A DNA stretch of 64,000 nt from Flammulina velutipes (lineage: Eukaryota > Basidiomycota > Agaricomycetes > Agaricales > Physalacriaceae): positions 1,860,001 through 1,924,000 of the forward strand of contig CM022371.1 of the NCBI GenBank assembly GCA_011800155.1, written 5' to 3'. Below the pieces are notes generated by a model, which was not told the DNA's origin, searched no databases, and was given only the letters and a program-made list of their open reading frames with translations. Position 1 is the first letter of the stretch, and each line of letters starts with the position of its first letter. Positions 45,201 through 58,934 of the stretch are shown here, piece after piece. A program made the position numbers and the translations under genes.

Positions 45201-48200
45201 GGAGACACTGTGTCTGAGGGAATATGGTAGGTGTGCGTATTTGTGTCTTTCTCAGATGCAATGGCTGGATCGTCCAGTTGGGAGATATATTTTTGAACAA
45301 GTGATATCTTCTTTCCTACAGGTGACTCATCGGAATACTAACAAAAGGTCAGCAAAGTAGATATTGAAACGGCAAGGACTGCAGACCTCTTCCAATACAA
45401 TGAATTCTTTGAGTTCGTCGAGGCGTTGAGCCGCCATGGATTTCTGGATTTCTGGAGCGGCTAAGAGGACATTGAGGTCAAACGTCAACACGTCAACAGA
45501 AAGACAAACTAGGTTCTTTGCCAAGGAGGCATACGTGAGTATCCTCCGTTCCGAATTTGCTGTTCTCGAACGGCAGATCTAGCAGGGCAGAATTGCGTTT
45601 GAAGTACATGAAATGGGCGCAGGATACAACGGGAAGGACATGGAGGGTCGGTGACGACGAAGCCTCCCAGCCAAGCTCAACGAAGTCAGCCGCGTCATAC
45701 CAACTCGAAGAAAGTGGGACTTCGGGAAGATCATTCCGTGTCCTGTAATTGCTGGCTTGGGGAGGAGCGTTGACCGGTATGAGCTTCTTCAATGGCTCGG
45801 AAAATATGGCCAGTATAGCGCGAAGGTCAAGACCTTTCATGACGACTTCAGCTGCATGGAATGGTTTATGTCGAATGACTCGATTTGAGTTATCGTCGAC
45901 GCCGAGTACGATAGTTTCCTGGTCGCGTTGATGCATGTCAACCTGGAAATCTTCGAGATAGGCCTTCACCCCTATCCAAGGCGTCACACCGTCCACCCAT
46001 GCTGCTCAGATGGTCAGACAAACGACTACAGATGCAATTGAATCACTCACTTTCCCTACTCTCGTCCATGTATCCATGCATGATATTGATCGACTTGAGA
46101 GCGATGCGATATTTGATCGTGGCGATATGACGTCCAAACTTGGGAGAATTGATTCGACGAGGGAAATAAGTTCCCTGGCGGATGGGAAGCGACATCAGAG
46201 AATCGAAGAGAGTCCACCAACGCCAGAAGTACGAGAAAACGCGAGGACTGAGATGGATAGCGCTGGGGTGTATGTGAGCCGCCTTGGAGCTCCTCACAGA
46301 CGATGTGAGGGATATCGAAAGATGAATAAAATCAGATCGGAAACCTCTGAAAGAATCTTCCGGGCTCTGGATGGAGGGATAAGCAACCACCGTGATACGT
46401 TGGAATAGACTTACCCCAGGCTCTGGCGTGTTAGCCTTCTTCTCCATTCGCACATCGTAATGAGGACGGAAGTCGAAGTATCGGCATTTGCGATGAAACG
46501 CGCTGCCTTGACATTTCTGACATTCCACTCCACAAGTTCGTTCCGACGCGAATCCCAGGCCAAAACGTACCCCAGACTCGAGTTTCGCTACGACTTTGCG
46601 GAATGGCATAGACGGTACATTGTAGAATGCTTGTGTTTCTGGGTTCTTGCGGAAGCTAGATTTGAAATTGTCAGATATGCGTGAACTTGAAGGAAAGAGA
46701 AATCCATACTTGGGAATAGCCACCATCATGGTGTCACTGATAACCTGGATGATTTCCCGATCCTCGTTGTGTCGGCCAATGAGTAGTTTGGTGTGCCCTT
46801 GCCAGGAGAGTAAGAAACCGGCACCAGCCCCACAAAGGTCGTGTGGATCACGAAGGCCTAGTAATTATGGAATGAGGCGTACATCCATTGACAAGCTTGG
46901 ACTAGACAAACCTTTCATGTAATAGCGTACTTCCCCTCTGAAAGAAAAGCGTATACTCCAATGGAACATAAGTCTTAACTAATGTAGAGTTAGCAAGCAG
47001 CATCTAGGAAGGACAAAACTTGCAACTAACCTTGTCCCAGAACCCTAAACCAGGCGACGAGTCTTTTGGAGCTGTGGTCAAGCTATCCAGCACTTTCATC
47101 AGATCTTGAATGGCAGGACCATAGCTGACCGCCCACGCGAACGTAGTGACGGCGGGTGTCGTAACGTGGATCTCAGGATTCGCATAAGTCTTCACTGGCA
47201 TGATCGTCTTTGGTACGGAAAGGGCCAGAGATGTAGCTCCAGACATCCCGTCATTAGCGTCGGAGACTGGGCATGTCACCCAATGCACCGACAGCTCTGA
47301 TCCCATCTCCTCGGCGACGACGAAGTCGGTATCGAACTCGAGGGCGGTCAGGGAAGGATCAGTATGAGCGGGGACTTCGATGAGAGGGATCGTGTAGTCG
47401 CGCAGAACGACGCGCAGGAACGAGAGCGCGACATTCAGGTGCATTGGGACCAATAGAGAATATTCGGTGTCCGAAGGTAGACCACCCTGGGTGTGGAGGA
47501 AGTCGGCCAAGGCCTGCGGAGGAAATGACGGCGGGGATACCGTTATTGAAAGATTATTGGCTATTATGCGGAAGAGTGGAGTATAATGACCATTCGGAGA
47601 CACTTTGACGATATTTGGTACCTTCGCATGGGAGGCAGACATTGAATCGGTATCACGGAAAGCCGCCATTGTATTGGCCTCCTTCTCCACTTCGTTTCTT
47701 CTGAATGTCGAGTATCGCAGAATCCAGTCGAGGGAGTGAACCTCATCAAGCCGAGCTCTGGCATCCGAGATGGACACCGAATGCGCAGTCGAGAAATCAG
47801 CAAACGTCTTCGGCAATTCCAAGTCTTCAGGAGGATGAACTGGGGAAGTATCTCGAATGGCAGCCACCTTCGCTTCGAACGCTTGCTCGCGAAGTATTCT
47901 GTGGTGAACAGCTTCCGCGCCGGCTTTGAGTAATACTGCCAGCTTTTGCTCGAAGGGGTCATCCTCCATCTCAAAAGCAAATTGCGCAATCGCAACGTGC
48001 ACCCTGGGTACAATTTTGGGACCTTCAGCCTCGGGAGATGTGAAGTCGTAGAATTTTTCGTCCTTGATCATTATCGCTAGATGTCGAGCAGCTTTCACCG
48101 ATACGCCAATGTCTTGAATGAGGTGCGCCACAACATAGCCGAAAGGGATCCTGATTCGGGCAGAGTTGCCTTCGACCGATATGCCTTCACCACCTGCGCT

Positions 48201-51200
48201 TCTCAACATGGACTTGGATATCTGCCACTTCATCAAACACAAGACTTCCTTCCATTTACCCACTCGTTTGTCCTCCAAGGACCTCAAGAATATCCAACCT
48301 TTAGCTCGATGGAATGTCAATCCGACGACTCCACGAGGTTGTTGCTGAACCACCACAGTGTCAAAGCGCAGGACGACGCGTTCGCGAGGAAGTCCAAGAT
48401 ACACCTGTATCGTTTCCGTCCGTAACTTGAAGGTGACTGAGGTAAGAGATGGTAACGCGGGGATGGTCTGGGGAACATCAGGCGCTCGAGGACGACATGA
48501 TGAAAGGTGAGATAAGCGCTGAGCCGCGAGGAGGAGGTGATATGCATGAGATAGCGAGAGGGTAACGGTAGTGTTCCGTACTTGGAGTCGTGCAAGAACG
48601 TCGCACACGTCGGGGTATTCCTTGTTGACGGAGAGAGCTACCTCGGCCTCAAGAGTCCGCGCACTAAGAATTTGGCGCTCGCACAACGCTGGATTATCTG
48701 CCTCTGCCATTCCAGGATCATCTGCTGCGAACTGCGTAGCCAAAGCGCTCCGAATATTCAAGTCGTGTATTCTGAACCCAACGACGGCGGTAGAGTGGAT
48801 GGGATCGGCTCTGGCAGACGCAAAAGCTCGACTGACGAGGTCCTCTGGTAGATAGAGCTTGCTTCGAACTTCGGAACGAGCGGAGAGGTCGCGAAATCGG
48901 GACTTGTGCCGAAGCTGCATTGAGCAATACTGTAGAACTGTACGCTCTGCGCGGATTGCGACACCCCTTGACAAGTCGAGATCATCCGACGGATTGAGAT
49001 CTGGGTGCGTGACGAATACGACTGCTCGACCTAGGAAGAAGGTTGCCGATAATCCGACTGGCAGACCGTCCATTAGAGGACGCCGAGAACGAGTGGCAGA
49101 AACCTGTTTCGGAGGGGGCAAGGCGGACATAGCTTGAGCGAGAGCTTCTGCGACTGCCTGGTTCCATAGTTCCACACAGATCGCCTCCGTTGTGCACGTC
49201 GCGGTAGTGACAAGTGTCGCTACATTCACATGGGGAATATTTAATGTATCATCCCGGATGTCGCAAAGCATCGAACTACGGCATCCAATGGACACCTGCT
49301 CTAGAGACAAAAGTACGGGATCCTCCATGAAACTGGGTTCAGTGGTTGACAACGAAGAAAGCTGGACCAATCCGCTATGAGTAGATCGAGAACGGATGCG
49401 AATGAAGGTAGGCTCGACAACCATCTTGCCTTCGAGCGACATATAAAGGGGAAGAAAATCAAAGTCCTCAAAAAGAGATATTTCTTTGAGGCGCGAGGTG
49501 TGAGTTGCATAGGTGGAATCCGCCGATATGGTAAACCCGTCCGAACGAACTTCGATCATGTTCCTCTCGCCGCCAGGAACGAGTAATCGAGCACTGATGA
49601 CTTTGCACTGGAAGGTTGCCATTATACGAGGGAGGACATAGATGCCGGACGAAGGCTCTGAAAAGCTAGGCTTTTCTGAGGGCTGATGTCTACGAGCAAG
49701 AGCTGTGAGATGGCTCAGGTGATCTGTGAGTTGTATAGCGCCGAGCACCAATGAGACCACGACGAGTGGTCCGTTGGGATCTCCGCCCAGAAACGGAGAT
49801 GGCACTAGCCATGGTGAAGGGAATTGAGTTAGAAGTGCCTCGAGATGAATAGACTCGATGGTCAAGAGGCGAAGATGGTGGTGGACTGTGTATCGATCCA
49901 ACTTGATTCGACCAACACCTAGCTTGATGCAATAGACGTCAGGATCAAAAATCCTCCTTTTGTTCGTAGATCTTCCAAAAGTCCGTCGATGAAGTTCAGA
50001 GAGAGTAGAATCACTCAATCCAGCGAAGAAGTTGATGCCACGGATGCTGAATGTGTGATCGGTAGTGGCGTCTTCAGCTTTCGCAAGGTTCACCACAACA
50101 TCCTGGATGTTGACCTCGAACGACCGTAGGAATGCAATCATCGCCTGTCGTATGGTTAGTCCTTGCTCGTGGTTGTTGACCAGATGCAACTCACATCGTT
50201 CCGAGTCTCCTTCAATTTAGTACAAGGTGGATAGATGTTTCGTCGGGACAGAAATGAGGCTCGCTTCACACTGATGAGCACATATCCACACACAAATTTG
50301 ATTTACTCACAGACAAGGCTTTCATAAGAGGGGAACGAGGTGGGCCGTGCGAAGGGAGTTTGGGAGATGGATGGAACAGCGAGCTCGGTGACATTGGCGG
50401 AGACAGAGGCTGAGAACGAGAACTGGCGGGAAAAGAGAAGCTGGAGCCGTCTGGGTAGTGATTATCAGAGTCCTCAGTTATTCCTTGTGCTTGTATCTGC
50501 TTCGCCAGCGCTAAAAGAGACGACAGCTCGACCACACATCGAGTTAGCGCCAAACTCGTTTTGAGACTGTGCGTTGTAATCCGGCCATGTCTAGGATCAA
50601 ATGTGAACGACGAAGTGAACACAATAGAATCGGGAAGGCTGAAAATAGCTTCTGTGGAAACAATACATTGAGCAAGTTCTTTGGGGAAGCAATCAAGAGC
50701 GGAACATACTGGGAGCGCCTGATGACACGGTAGACGCTGAGATACCCCCAAGGCGCAGACATATGCCGAGATTGCCTTGGGTCCTTTCCAAAGCCTGGTT
50801 CCATGACCTTTTGACGCTGGCCCTGAGTCTATTTCTCCAAGCGCCGATGCTGTATGGAGGATGGACCCTCGGGATATGTGGCACAGAGTCCTGGCTGAGA
50901 AAGGAGGGAGGGATAGCGTGTTGGGTAATAGATAGACTTGTTTTAAAACTGACGAGTTCCGAGGTGACCGTAGTGTTCTGTATATCGGGGAATATGATAG
51001 ATATGCCGCTGATCTCAAAGGTGACGTCCTGGGCAACTCTGGGGATCCAACGGAGGAGGAGGCGGAGAAATGAGATGGACTGGTTCTTTATAAGGGGACG
51101 GAAGATGGGACTAAACCAAGCGTAGATGGACCACAAAAGGTTCCAAAACCCGCGTTCGAGCTGAGAGATGCGTTCGAGGGTAAGAGAGCGACGATGGGTA

Positions 51201-51544
51201 GAACGTGGAAAAGGGAGTTTCTCGCGTTTCCTGACGTGGACCTTGACTCCTTCCACGAGCAGCTTCCAATTCCCATCCAACGAATATCCTATGCGCTCTA
51301 TCCGGATTGTTTTGTTCCCTTTGGAGATGTAGAGTCCACGGATGGAGCGCAGACTTATGCTACGAATGCGCACATGCTTGGAAGTACGCGCCAGTGCCCA
51401 TGGGATGATATATGACCGGAGGAGGAGTGAGGTAGTAGCGATGCGGACGGCCCAAATTATGAGGATGGCTGGCCAACTAGCCTTGGGGGTCGATATACAG
51501 AGAGCAGAGAGGACAGCGAAGAGCGCGTTGAATAGCACCCACAT
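42265..51544 (-). CDS. FMP27: Fmp27/BLTP2 (Hobbit/SABRE) bridge-like lipid-transfer protein
   Basis: Giant protein of close to 3,000 aa over 9.3 kb, of the bridge-like lipid-transfer class that moves lipids at ER contact sites. The N-terminus (MWVLFNALFAVLSALCISTP) is hydrophobic and likely the ER anchor. The region 50189-47004 is one uninterrupted coding exon of about 1,060 codons. Its end shows the family's GLGFWDKV (GFWDK domain). Downstream is DPHDLCGAGAGFLLSWQGHT and DREIIQVISDTMMVAIPKY. Later come conserved C-terminal blocks (AAEVVMKGLDLRAILAIF and WIGVKAYLEDFQVDMH). The C-terminus is Ser/Arg-rich and disordered, ending SKSNV. The ATG at 51544 gives the expected anchor. No frameshift seen. 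Yeast has two relatives (Fmp27, Hob2) and I cannot separate them. Confidence 0.9.
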
Positions 51545-52161
51545 TTTATTATCGTCGTGGTCGTCGTTGAAGGCAGTGTCGAGGACGGCCGTCGTTTTCG
51601 ATGCGTGCTGCCGGAAAACGACGAGGATTATGCGCGTCTGACATCGGCCATGGTGGTGGTCTGAACGTTGGCCCACAAATTGGTTCCGGCCCCATGACAA
51701 ATGAAATGTGACAAATCATTGTGACATAGCCGCCCTGAGAACTGCGCCACACGGAAACAATGCGTCAAATTGGTATTTAGAAAATATCAAAACATGTCTC
51801 TTTATCCCTTTACCAGGACTGGAAACCCTCCGGATTCAGTAGAATCGTAGCATGCAGCATTCTCCACCTCCAAGTTCTCCAGAGTTCGAGAGTTCCGATG
51901 CAACATTCCTCTAGGCGATCCGTGAGCATGTTTCCGGTGTAGTCAACCCTTCGGACTCTTGGTGCCGTGTCCAGCACAAACCACTGTAGATTAATCTCAA
52001 AAAGTTCCTGCTCCGGCTGTTTGTAATGTCACCCTCTTTAGTCTGACGCGGACATTGACCGCGTATTTTGGACACCGTGAAGAGAGGTGGATCGCGTCGC
52101 TTATCGAGTCTGATGTCGCAAGTTGAGAGGGAATGAATTAAGATATATGAGTATGTACTTT
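51545..52161. other. Intergenic region, BLTP2 promoter / Zim17 3' side
   Basis: 617 bp; no open frame, RNA gene or repeat recognised. Both neighbours are on the minus strand, so only the BLTP2 promoter is expected here. Confidence 0.4.
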
Positions 52162-52814
52162 TCAAGGATCTCCAAGGTGAGGCTGTTACTTGTGTACAGG
52201 TCAGTAAAAATTCCGCTTTACCCAAGAAGAAACTCACCTCATGATACTCAGTAATGCCAGACGAATCTATCCGCCCGCGTTTTACCTTCTCACCCTTCTC
52301 TCGCAAAAAGTCCTCCACTGTAGGATGTTTGCCGTCCCCTGTGCCGTCCTTGAACCATCCCAGGTGGTCTGCGATTAGATGTCTACCCGACCAAAGTCAG
52401 CGAGTACAGAAACTGAATAGTATAGCAAGCACACCTGTTCTTACACCCAGGACATTCCACAAGCACTATTCCTGACGTATACGCTTGCTTGGAGCACTCG
52501 TGCGACGAACGCGTCCCACATTGCGGCACCGTACATGTAAAGGTCAACGACATGCGTGGCTCCATTCGTTCGGGTAGAGGCTGAGAACCAGTAGTATGTG
52601 CTGCGTCGGACGACGGGTCATTTTTCGGTGAGGGGAGCGGCGTTGTTGAATACTGTCGCGACGGTGCAGGTACCGTGAGCTTGGACCCGTTGACTGTTCC
52701 CAGCCGGAGGCGCAGAAGAACCTTGGTATTTCCGGGTAGAGATGTGTGCGGTATTATAAGGCTTCGTAGTGGCGGAGGGATACCAACATTTCTGAACATT
52801 CGAGAGGGTAGCAT
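52162..52814 (-). CDS. ZIM17: Zim17/Tim15/DNLZ zinc-ribbon mitochondrial Hsp70 escort protein
   Basis: DNL zinc-finger protein that keeps mitochondrial Hsp70 (Ssc1) soluble and helps import. Exons 52814-52435, 52382-52238 and 52182-52162 give 181 aa. An Arg/Leu-rich presequence (MLPSRMFRNVGIPPPLRSLI) precedes the finger: FTCTVPQCGTRSSHECSKQA, then GIVLVECPGCKNRHLIADHL GWFKD, with the four expected cysteines and the family's GWF. The last exon is very small (21 nt) and ends HLGDP. The C-terminal acidic part is shorter than in yeast. No key residue missing. Confidence 0.92.
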
Positions 52815-52904
52815 GGTGGGCAAAGGCAAGAGGAAATTAGTTTACGTAAGTGCGATTGCGATCGAACTTGGCAGCTCAAGAGAGCTGCAGCGATATACCG
52901 AATT

Positions 52905-54617
52905 TTATAAACTATCCACGATATGAATCTCTCGTCTTTGCTTCCTCCACGCCACAAACTCCCTCGCCGTCGCCGCCATCAGAGGAATCACCGCACTGGC
53001 AAACAATGGGGTATATACTGAGTATTTGTGCTCCGCAGGGAAATACAGTAACGCCAGCATCTCAGGATTAAAGAATGCGCGCGAGGAAATGGTGACTGCT
53101 TCAGCAGATAGTCGTGAGGCATCTGTCAAAGATACTGAAGAGTGCCCGTGTAACTGCAAGATGCACTGTCAGTACTACGCAGGCTTCGCGAGCTTGTGAC
53201 ATACTTGCTCCAGAGCCAAAAGAGCAGCTTCTACATCTTCCTGGACATTTGCACCCACTGGCATGGTATCAATATGGTCTACCAACTTGATGGTACTGTG
53301 AAGGATGTCTTTGGCGCCTTCATTATTCTCCAATGCACGCCGTCGTAACAACGCGTCAAGCTGCCAATCAGAGATGTCAGAGTCGCTGAGGACAGAGCGT
53401 GGAAGAGCTGGGACGCCAAGAAGTGACAGAAAATGGTTTGAAAACAAGGTGAATATGTCGTCGAGATCGGAAATTCCCAGGTAGTCGTCTGACGACGTCG
53501 GATTATGTATTACTACCCCACCCCATTGAGGTATGAGAAATGTGGTTGCTGTATACGTGGAATGAGAAAAGAAACAACCGAGGAAATAGAAATCCATACA
53601 TTCCCTATCCATTATCTTTAACGGCCTTTGCGATGCAGAGGGAATGAAGAGCACAAAGTGAAGAACAGGATCGTTGGATGAGCTGGAGGCTACGAGTATG
53701 TTGATTATCAGTCTCTGGAGAAGCCATTCAACGTACACAATGTCCATTCTGCAGAGTTGATGAAGACGGTCAAATCCTCGTGTGTGAGACCGAAGGAGCC
53801 ATCTTCGAGAGGTATAGGCTCAAATGCAAGGGGCGCGTGGAATTGAACCTGGCTCTCAATCGTAAAGTTGTGAAGAGCTGATAAGCGCGAGAGTGTAGGA
53901 TTGATGTGGCCTAGTTATGGTCAGTATACGGATATATTGCCATTTGATGTTTTACACACGCCGCAACGCAGTCTGAATGTCCCAGCCAGTCACGAAATGA
54001 CCTGCGGCGGCATCCTCGTTGAGTAGAGTGAACGAAAGACGGTAACGAGGAGCGTAAGGAACAACTCTGAAATCCTTGGTTGTTGGGAACGGTAGAATAA
54101 GTTGTGTTACTGTGTTAACCATATACTGCTCTACTTTCAATGAGGTCTTGTTTGTATTGCGAAGTGAGCACATACCTGTAGCATGTGCAGGAAATAGTAC
54201 TGTTCGCCCAGAAAGCGTTGTGTCACCGGATTCTGAGGTAGAAACACGGTAGATTCCTGGTGCCGTCTCTTGGGGGCCAGAGTTTATTGTGACAGAGAGG
54301 TTCCTGTCATCGAGAGTGTCCTGCAGTTCGTGTAGCAAGGATGGCCTGGCGTCGATTATTGAAGGATCTAGCTGAATTGTCGTCGGAAATACGAGACGAG
54401 TCTTGGCCTGGGCGTCGACACGAGCTGCTGGCAACGACAGACGCTGTATGCTTGTAATGTTCCACCATAGCGGCAGAGCAAGAAGGATAACGAGCCAATA
54501 GGACGCGATGATGAGTCTTCGAGTGGCGACGGACTGGAAGAATAGACGCGATGGTTCAGGGATAAGTGGTATAGTCCCTTTTCGCGAATCATCGACATTT
54601 GCTGGTTGGTCGTCCAT
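52905..54617 (-). CDS. GPI17: GPI transamidase subunit PIG-S (Gpi17)
   Basis: ER membrane subunit of the complex that attaches GPI anchors to proteins. The N-terminus MDDQPANVDDSRKGTIPLIP leads into a membrane helix (LIIASYWLVILLALPLWWNI) with the TSIQRLSLP motif that follows in PIG-S. The luminal domain includes TVTQLILPFPTTKDFRVVPY, APRYRLSFTLLNEDAAAG, TGWDIQTALRR and VVIHNP. Near the C-terminus is a second hydrophobic helix (TPLFASAVIPLMAATAREFV) and a short basic tail (WRKQRREIHIVDSL). This two-helix topology fits the family. Four to five introns. It is divergent from SNT1. Confidence 0.88.
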
Positions 54618-54901
54618 AAGGAAAGCGCTTAATTAGAGGCGGCAGTGCAAAACTCGGCACAGGCTGTTTTTCGGCATCTGCCGGAAGAGGCCTAACCAAG
54701 ATAAACAACAGCAATCTTGTTTCCAAGTTCACTTTATACTCTCATCTCGAATTTCCCCTTGTCCCTCAGAGAGCCCCGACTTCTTGCTCAACTCTTCTTG
54801 TTATTCGCCGTATTACCTTCCTCTCTTGCTCTCTGAGGATACCAATTTCGCCCTCCAAGATTTCCCGATTACCTGACCATTACATTCATCGGCGCAACAC
54901 A
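54618..54901. promoter_or_regulatory. Divergent promoter, PIG-S / SNT1
   Basis: 284 bp between start codons. CT-rich tracts at about 54730-54840 before the SNT1 ATG; no firm motif. Confidence 0.4.
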
Positions 54902-57900
54902 ATGGCCTCTGTCTATGAGGCAGGGCCATCTTCTTCGTCGTCTACAATGTATACAAATCATCGTGTGCCCCCGCCAGCAGCTCCTTTCTCATACCAAGTC
55001 AGTCATTCACACGTGATCCATTCATTCTCAACTGCAACTATAACTTTTTCAGCGCCCCCTTTCACGTGTAAGGTCTCCTTCTCCGCCTGTGTATCCTGGG
55101 TATTCGTCGCGAGAACCATTACCATACGATCCATACCATTCCAACCGACCACCTCCGCCACGAGTCTGGCCAGACCGCGAAGGCGCACAAGTAAACCAGC
55201 TATCTTCCAGTCCTGATCGGAGTGCGAAAGACAGAAGAGATTCAAGAATTCCGTCCTCTTCTATGCCCCCCCCAGCCCTAGGTGAAACAACTTCCAGACG
55301 TGCAGCATCAATGCGAACATTTGAACCTTCCGAAGGATGGAAACGCCGGAACAGCGACCAAGGACCGGCATCGTAAGTAATATCTTAAAATATGGTTCTC
55401 ATCTCTCAAGAGACTACAGATACTCTCCAGATGCTGTCAGGCAGCATCGTCGTCCTTCTATCTTACAACCATCTAGACCTGCACCAACTTCACCCGAAGC
55501 GACAAATTTTACCCGTCAGAACTATAGCAGACGCTCTTACGATGATAACTCGTCCTCTGCTGCCTCTTCCAGAGCGCCGAGTGCCTCCTATCGTCGTACG
55601 TCACCTCCTCGCGGCCGCGTTTGGACTCCCAGGTCTTCGACACGTAGCCCAATACGTCGATCGGATACCGACTCTCGTTCTCCCTCCCGAAAGGGATCTC
55701 CCTCTCGGCCCCGTCGGCAGAGTCCTGGCTCAAGGCAACCTACTTATAACTCAGCTCGTCTACAGCCTCGCTCACCATCATCCTCACGATCTAGAGGCCG
55801 CACTCGATCTACTTCTCGTGGTCGTTCTCGCAGAAATACAGATCGACACCGTAGTAGATCATATTCTGCTAGACGTCGCTCTCCGAATTCTCGTCGTTCA
55901 TCTGTATCCTCTGGCAGTCGGTCAGATTCCATAGCATCATCTAGGGCATCCCCTCCTCCGGTTGTCCCAGCAAAGCCCGAGTCGCTTCCCGAACAATCCA
56001 CTCATCAACTCAAACAAGAGGATACACAAGACACATTAGTCCCTTCGACACCTCTTCAGATGCTGGATAAAGACGCGCCTATCCCTCCTCAGTCTCCCGT
56101 CGCAATCCATATTACTGAGGTTGAATCTCAGCCTCCCAGCGCTCCGCCTGGTTCGTACTGTCAGTGTTCATTAAATTTACAAGCTCATCAGCTCTCTAGA
56201 TACAAACACATCACATACAACAAACCATATCGACGAAGCTATTGAAGTCGACGAAGATGCGCCTCCACTCCCTGCTGTCGCCACCGACCAGATGAGAGAG
56301 AGCAACCCACCAAACGGAGAAGTGGATATCATGTCTATCGACATCCAAGAGCCTATGTCTTCACCCAGGTCCCAACCTGATCCCGATTTTCCTGTGGTGG
56401 ATATCTCAAAGACGTCTGACTCACTACGCGACGCACTCCGCATAACAGTCATGACAAGGATTTTGTGTGACCGTCAACCTCGAGATCAGATAGTTGAGCC
56501 TGTCCTGCGCTCCAATCTCGACTTGGTACCTCCTCTTGGTGAATCGTCCAATTCCTCTCCAGACAAGCTTGTGGAAGAGTACTTTCAGGGTGCTCAGATC
56601 CGCTCAGTGGTTGCACAACATGATTCTTCGACATCGCACAAACTTGCGGATACTTTCCAAAAATGCGAGGACGATCTGGTGGAAAAAGTCAAAGGATTAC
56701 AGAAAAAGTATAACAAGCTGAATGAGCAATGGAAGGCTCGTTGCGCGTACCTGGACGCGCAGGATAAGAAGCAGACACTTGACATGGAGGCAGTCATGAC
56801 ATCGGGACGGACTACCAGACGTAGTGCTGCAACTCTCGGTGATCTAGTGCGCTCTGATCTAGAAATGGAACAAATCATAGCTAGCTTGGGGAACGACGAT
56901 GCCACGGATCCTACGTTCCTTTCCGCCCGCAACCATGCAACGATCCCCGACATGATATCTGTGACAGAGGGACGCGTACCATATGTCTACGATGATGATA
57001 ATCTCGAAGTGGACGATCCTCTAGAACATTATCGTGCTCACACTGGTATGGATGACTGGACTCCGGAAGAACGGGCCATTTTCTTGGACGAGTTTGCTGC
57101 CCATCCCAAGCAGTTTGGCATCATCGCCGACGCGCTTCCACACAAGACTACAGCCCAATGCGTCGCGTTTTACTACCTACACAAAAAACGTACCATCGAC
57201 TTTCGCAAGGTTGTGGCGCAATATGCTCCGAAGCGAAGGCGCCGTCGGACGGGTAAACAGAAAGCGAACGCCCTCTTGGCAGACATACGACAGCACGACG
57301 CAGAAGTCTTCCGAGATAACGAAGGCTCTGGGAAAGGTAAAAGGCGAGCCCCATTTCGTCGACCACTCATTGAGGACACGCCTACGGATACACCTACACC
57401 GGAACCAGAAGGACGGCCAAAGCGGAGACGTGCTGCTGCTCGTTCTAGTCTGGCCAATGAAGACATTGACCAAGATGACATCGTGAGTCAAACGTTAACG
57501 TTTGCCTTGTGTGTTTCTTACTGAATGACCTCCCTCAGGATGAACCAAAGCCCAAGCGTAGGAGGCGCAAGGCCAAATCTGCCACAGCTGTGGACGATAC
57601 GTCTGCAGCTGAAGTAAAAGTTGTCGACCAGCCTCAAGGATCTCAAGGATCTCGCCGTAAGCCTCCCCTTCATGTCCATCAATGGTCCGATGACGACAAA
57701 CGTACGTAGTAAATGTCCCCATCCTGGTCTCTTAGGTCTGACTCCCCATCGTAGAACTATTTATCGCCTTATTTTCTCAACATGGCACCGATTTCAAACG
57801 TATCGCCGCAGAAATGCCCACTCAAGTAAGTTTAACATCGCAAAAATGAGTCAGGAAGTTGACCATCGTCCTAGACGACCGCTAGGGTCACCGAGTACTA

Positions 57901-58258
57901 CAAGGCCAACTGCGACATCTTGGGTCTGAAAGACCTCATGCCGGAACTGACCCGTTCGACGCGTTCATCGCGCCGTGGCGAAGCTCCCACCCCAACTTCA
58001 CCTGTCATGGCATCACTCCAACAGGAGGATGAACATGCACAACCCACTCAGATGCCCTATGTTCCTTTTTCTGCGCAGGGCGCTGCCCACCAATACGCCA
58101 TGTCGATACCTGGCCCTATGTATGGCGCCCCTCCAGCGCCCTATGGGTATCATCCGTTATATCACCCTCCCTTCCTTCACCCTCTCGTCACCACGGGCGA
58201 TCTCCATCCTGCTACCAGTACTTCTCCATCTAATGCTGTACAATCCAGCGCTTCTTAA
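54902..58258 (+). CDS. SNT1: Snt1/NCoR-like SANT-domain corepressor (Set3 complex)
   Basis: Predicted scaffold of a histone-deacetylase corepressor complex. A disordered, Pro/Ser/Arg-rich N-terminus (MASVYEAGPSSSSSTMYTNH) contains many SR/RS dipeptides near 55600-55950, like an RS domain. Then a coiled coil (LVEKVKGLQKKYNKLNEQWK) and a first SANT domain: DDWTPEERAIFLDEFAAHPK, FGIIADALPHKTTAQCVAFY. A basic stretch KRRRRRTGKQKAN is a likely nuclear signal. A second SANT repeat, WSDDDK through FKRIAAEMPT, is split by introns at about 57703-57752. The C-terminus is Pro/Tyr-rich. Two SANT domains plus the coiled coil fit Snt1. Several introns. Confidence 0.85.
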
Positions 58259-58934
58259 TGCTTCTCAAGAACCATCCGACAGTCGCCGGTTTATAAATAT
58301 AAGTTATTGACTAACGAGTTATTCTGTCACCCTATATATATGGTCCTAGTTGCAGAGTCATGTCATGGTACTTATTGCGTGTAGCCCTACGCTTCGTTAT
58401 TGCATTTGTATTCGTTACCACATACATACATCGTTGGGAAATTTGAGCTTGTACCATTTGTTGCGCGAATTTCACTACTTACTTACTGTCTTGGAGCTTG
58501 AAGCTTTGCCCAAATCTCAGGATGAATTACTGAGAGGACAACATTTGGTAATACATAGGTCGTAGTGGGTCCATAAAACGAAACGATGAGAAAACGAGAA
58601 AGTGTATGGAGTATAATGCTAGAGTGCTAGTGTCCATGTTGTGAGGGCGAGGTCGGAGCGCCTATAAATGCATTATATGAAGGGTATGCTAAAATCAGCG
58701 AGAGCAAGTGATCAGGTCGAAGTGTGCCGGTTCCGCTGGTAACGTACGAATTAAAGGAGTGTTCCAAAAGGGAATAATAATAGTATAACAAGGCTGAACG
58801 AGTGTGGCTTGTCCGACAAAAGGCAGGACATTTTGGATGATGTGTGAGGTGTACGTACAACCGAAGAGGCAGAGTCCCAATAATGCGAAGAAGGCGTAAA
58901 TGTCGTAGTGAGTCTATCCAATGGTGGGAATGGG
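58259..58934. other. Convergent 3' intergenic region
   Basis: 676 bp between the stops of SNT1 (+) and the coiled-coil gene (-). Contains both 3' untranslated regions. No RNA gene or repeat seen; plus-strand frames here are shadows of low-complexity coding sequence. Confidence 0.4.

Noticed and set aside
55500..55950. Separate SR-type splicing-factor gene
   Set aside because: The RS-rich frame is continuous through introns with the SANT-domain exons, and has no RNA-recognition motif.
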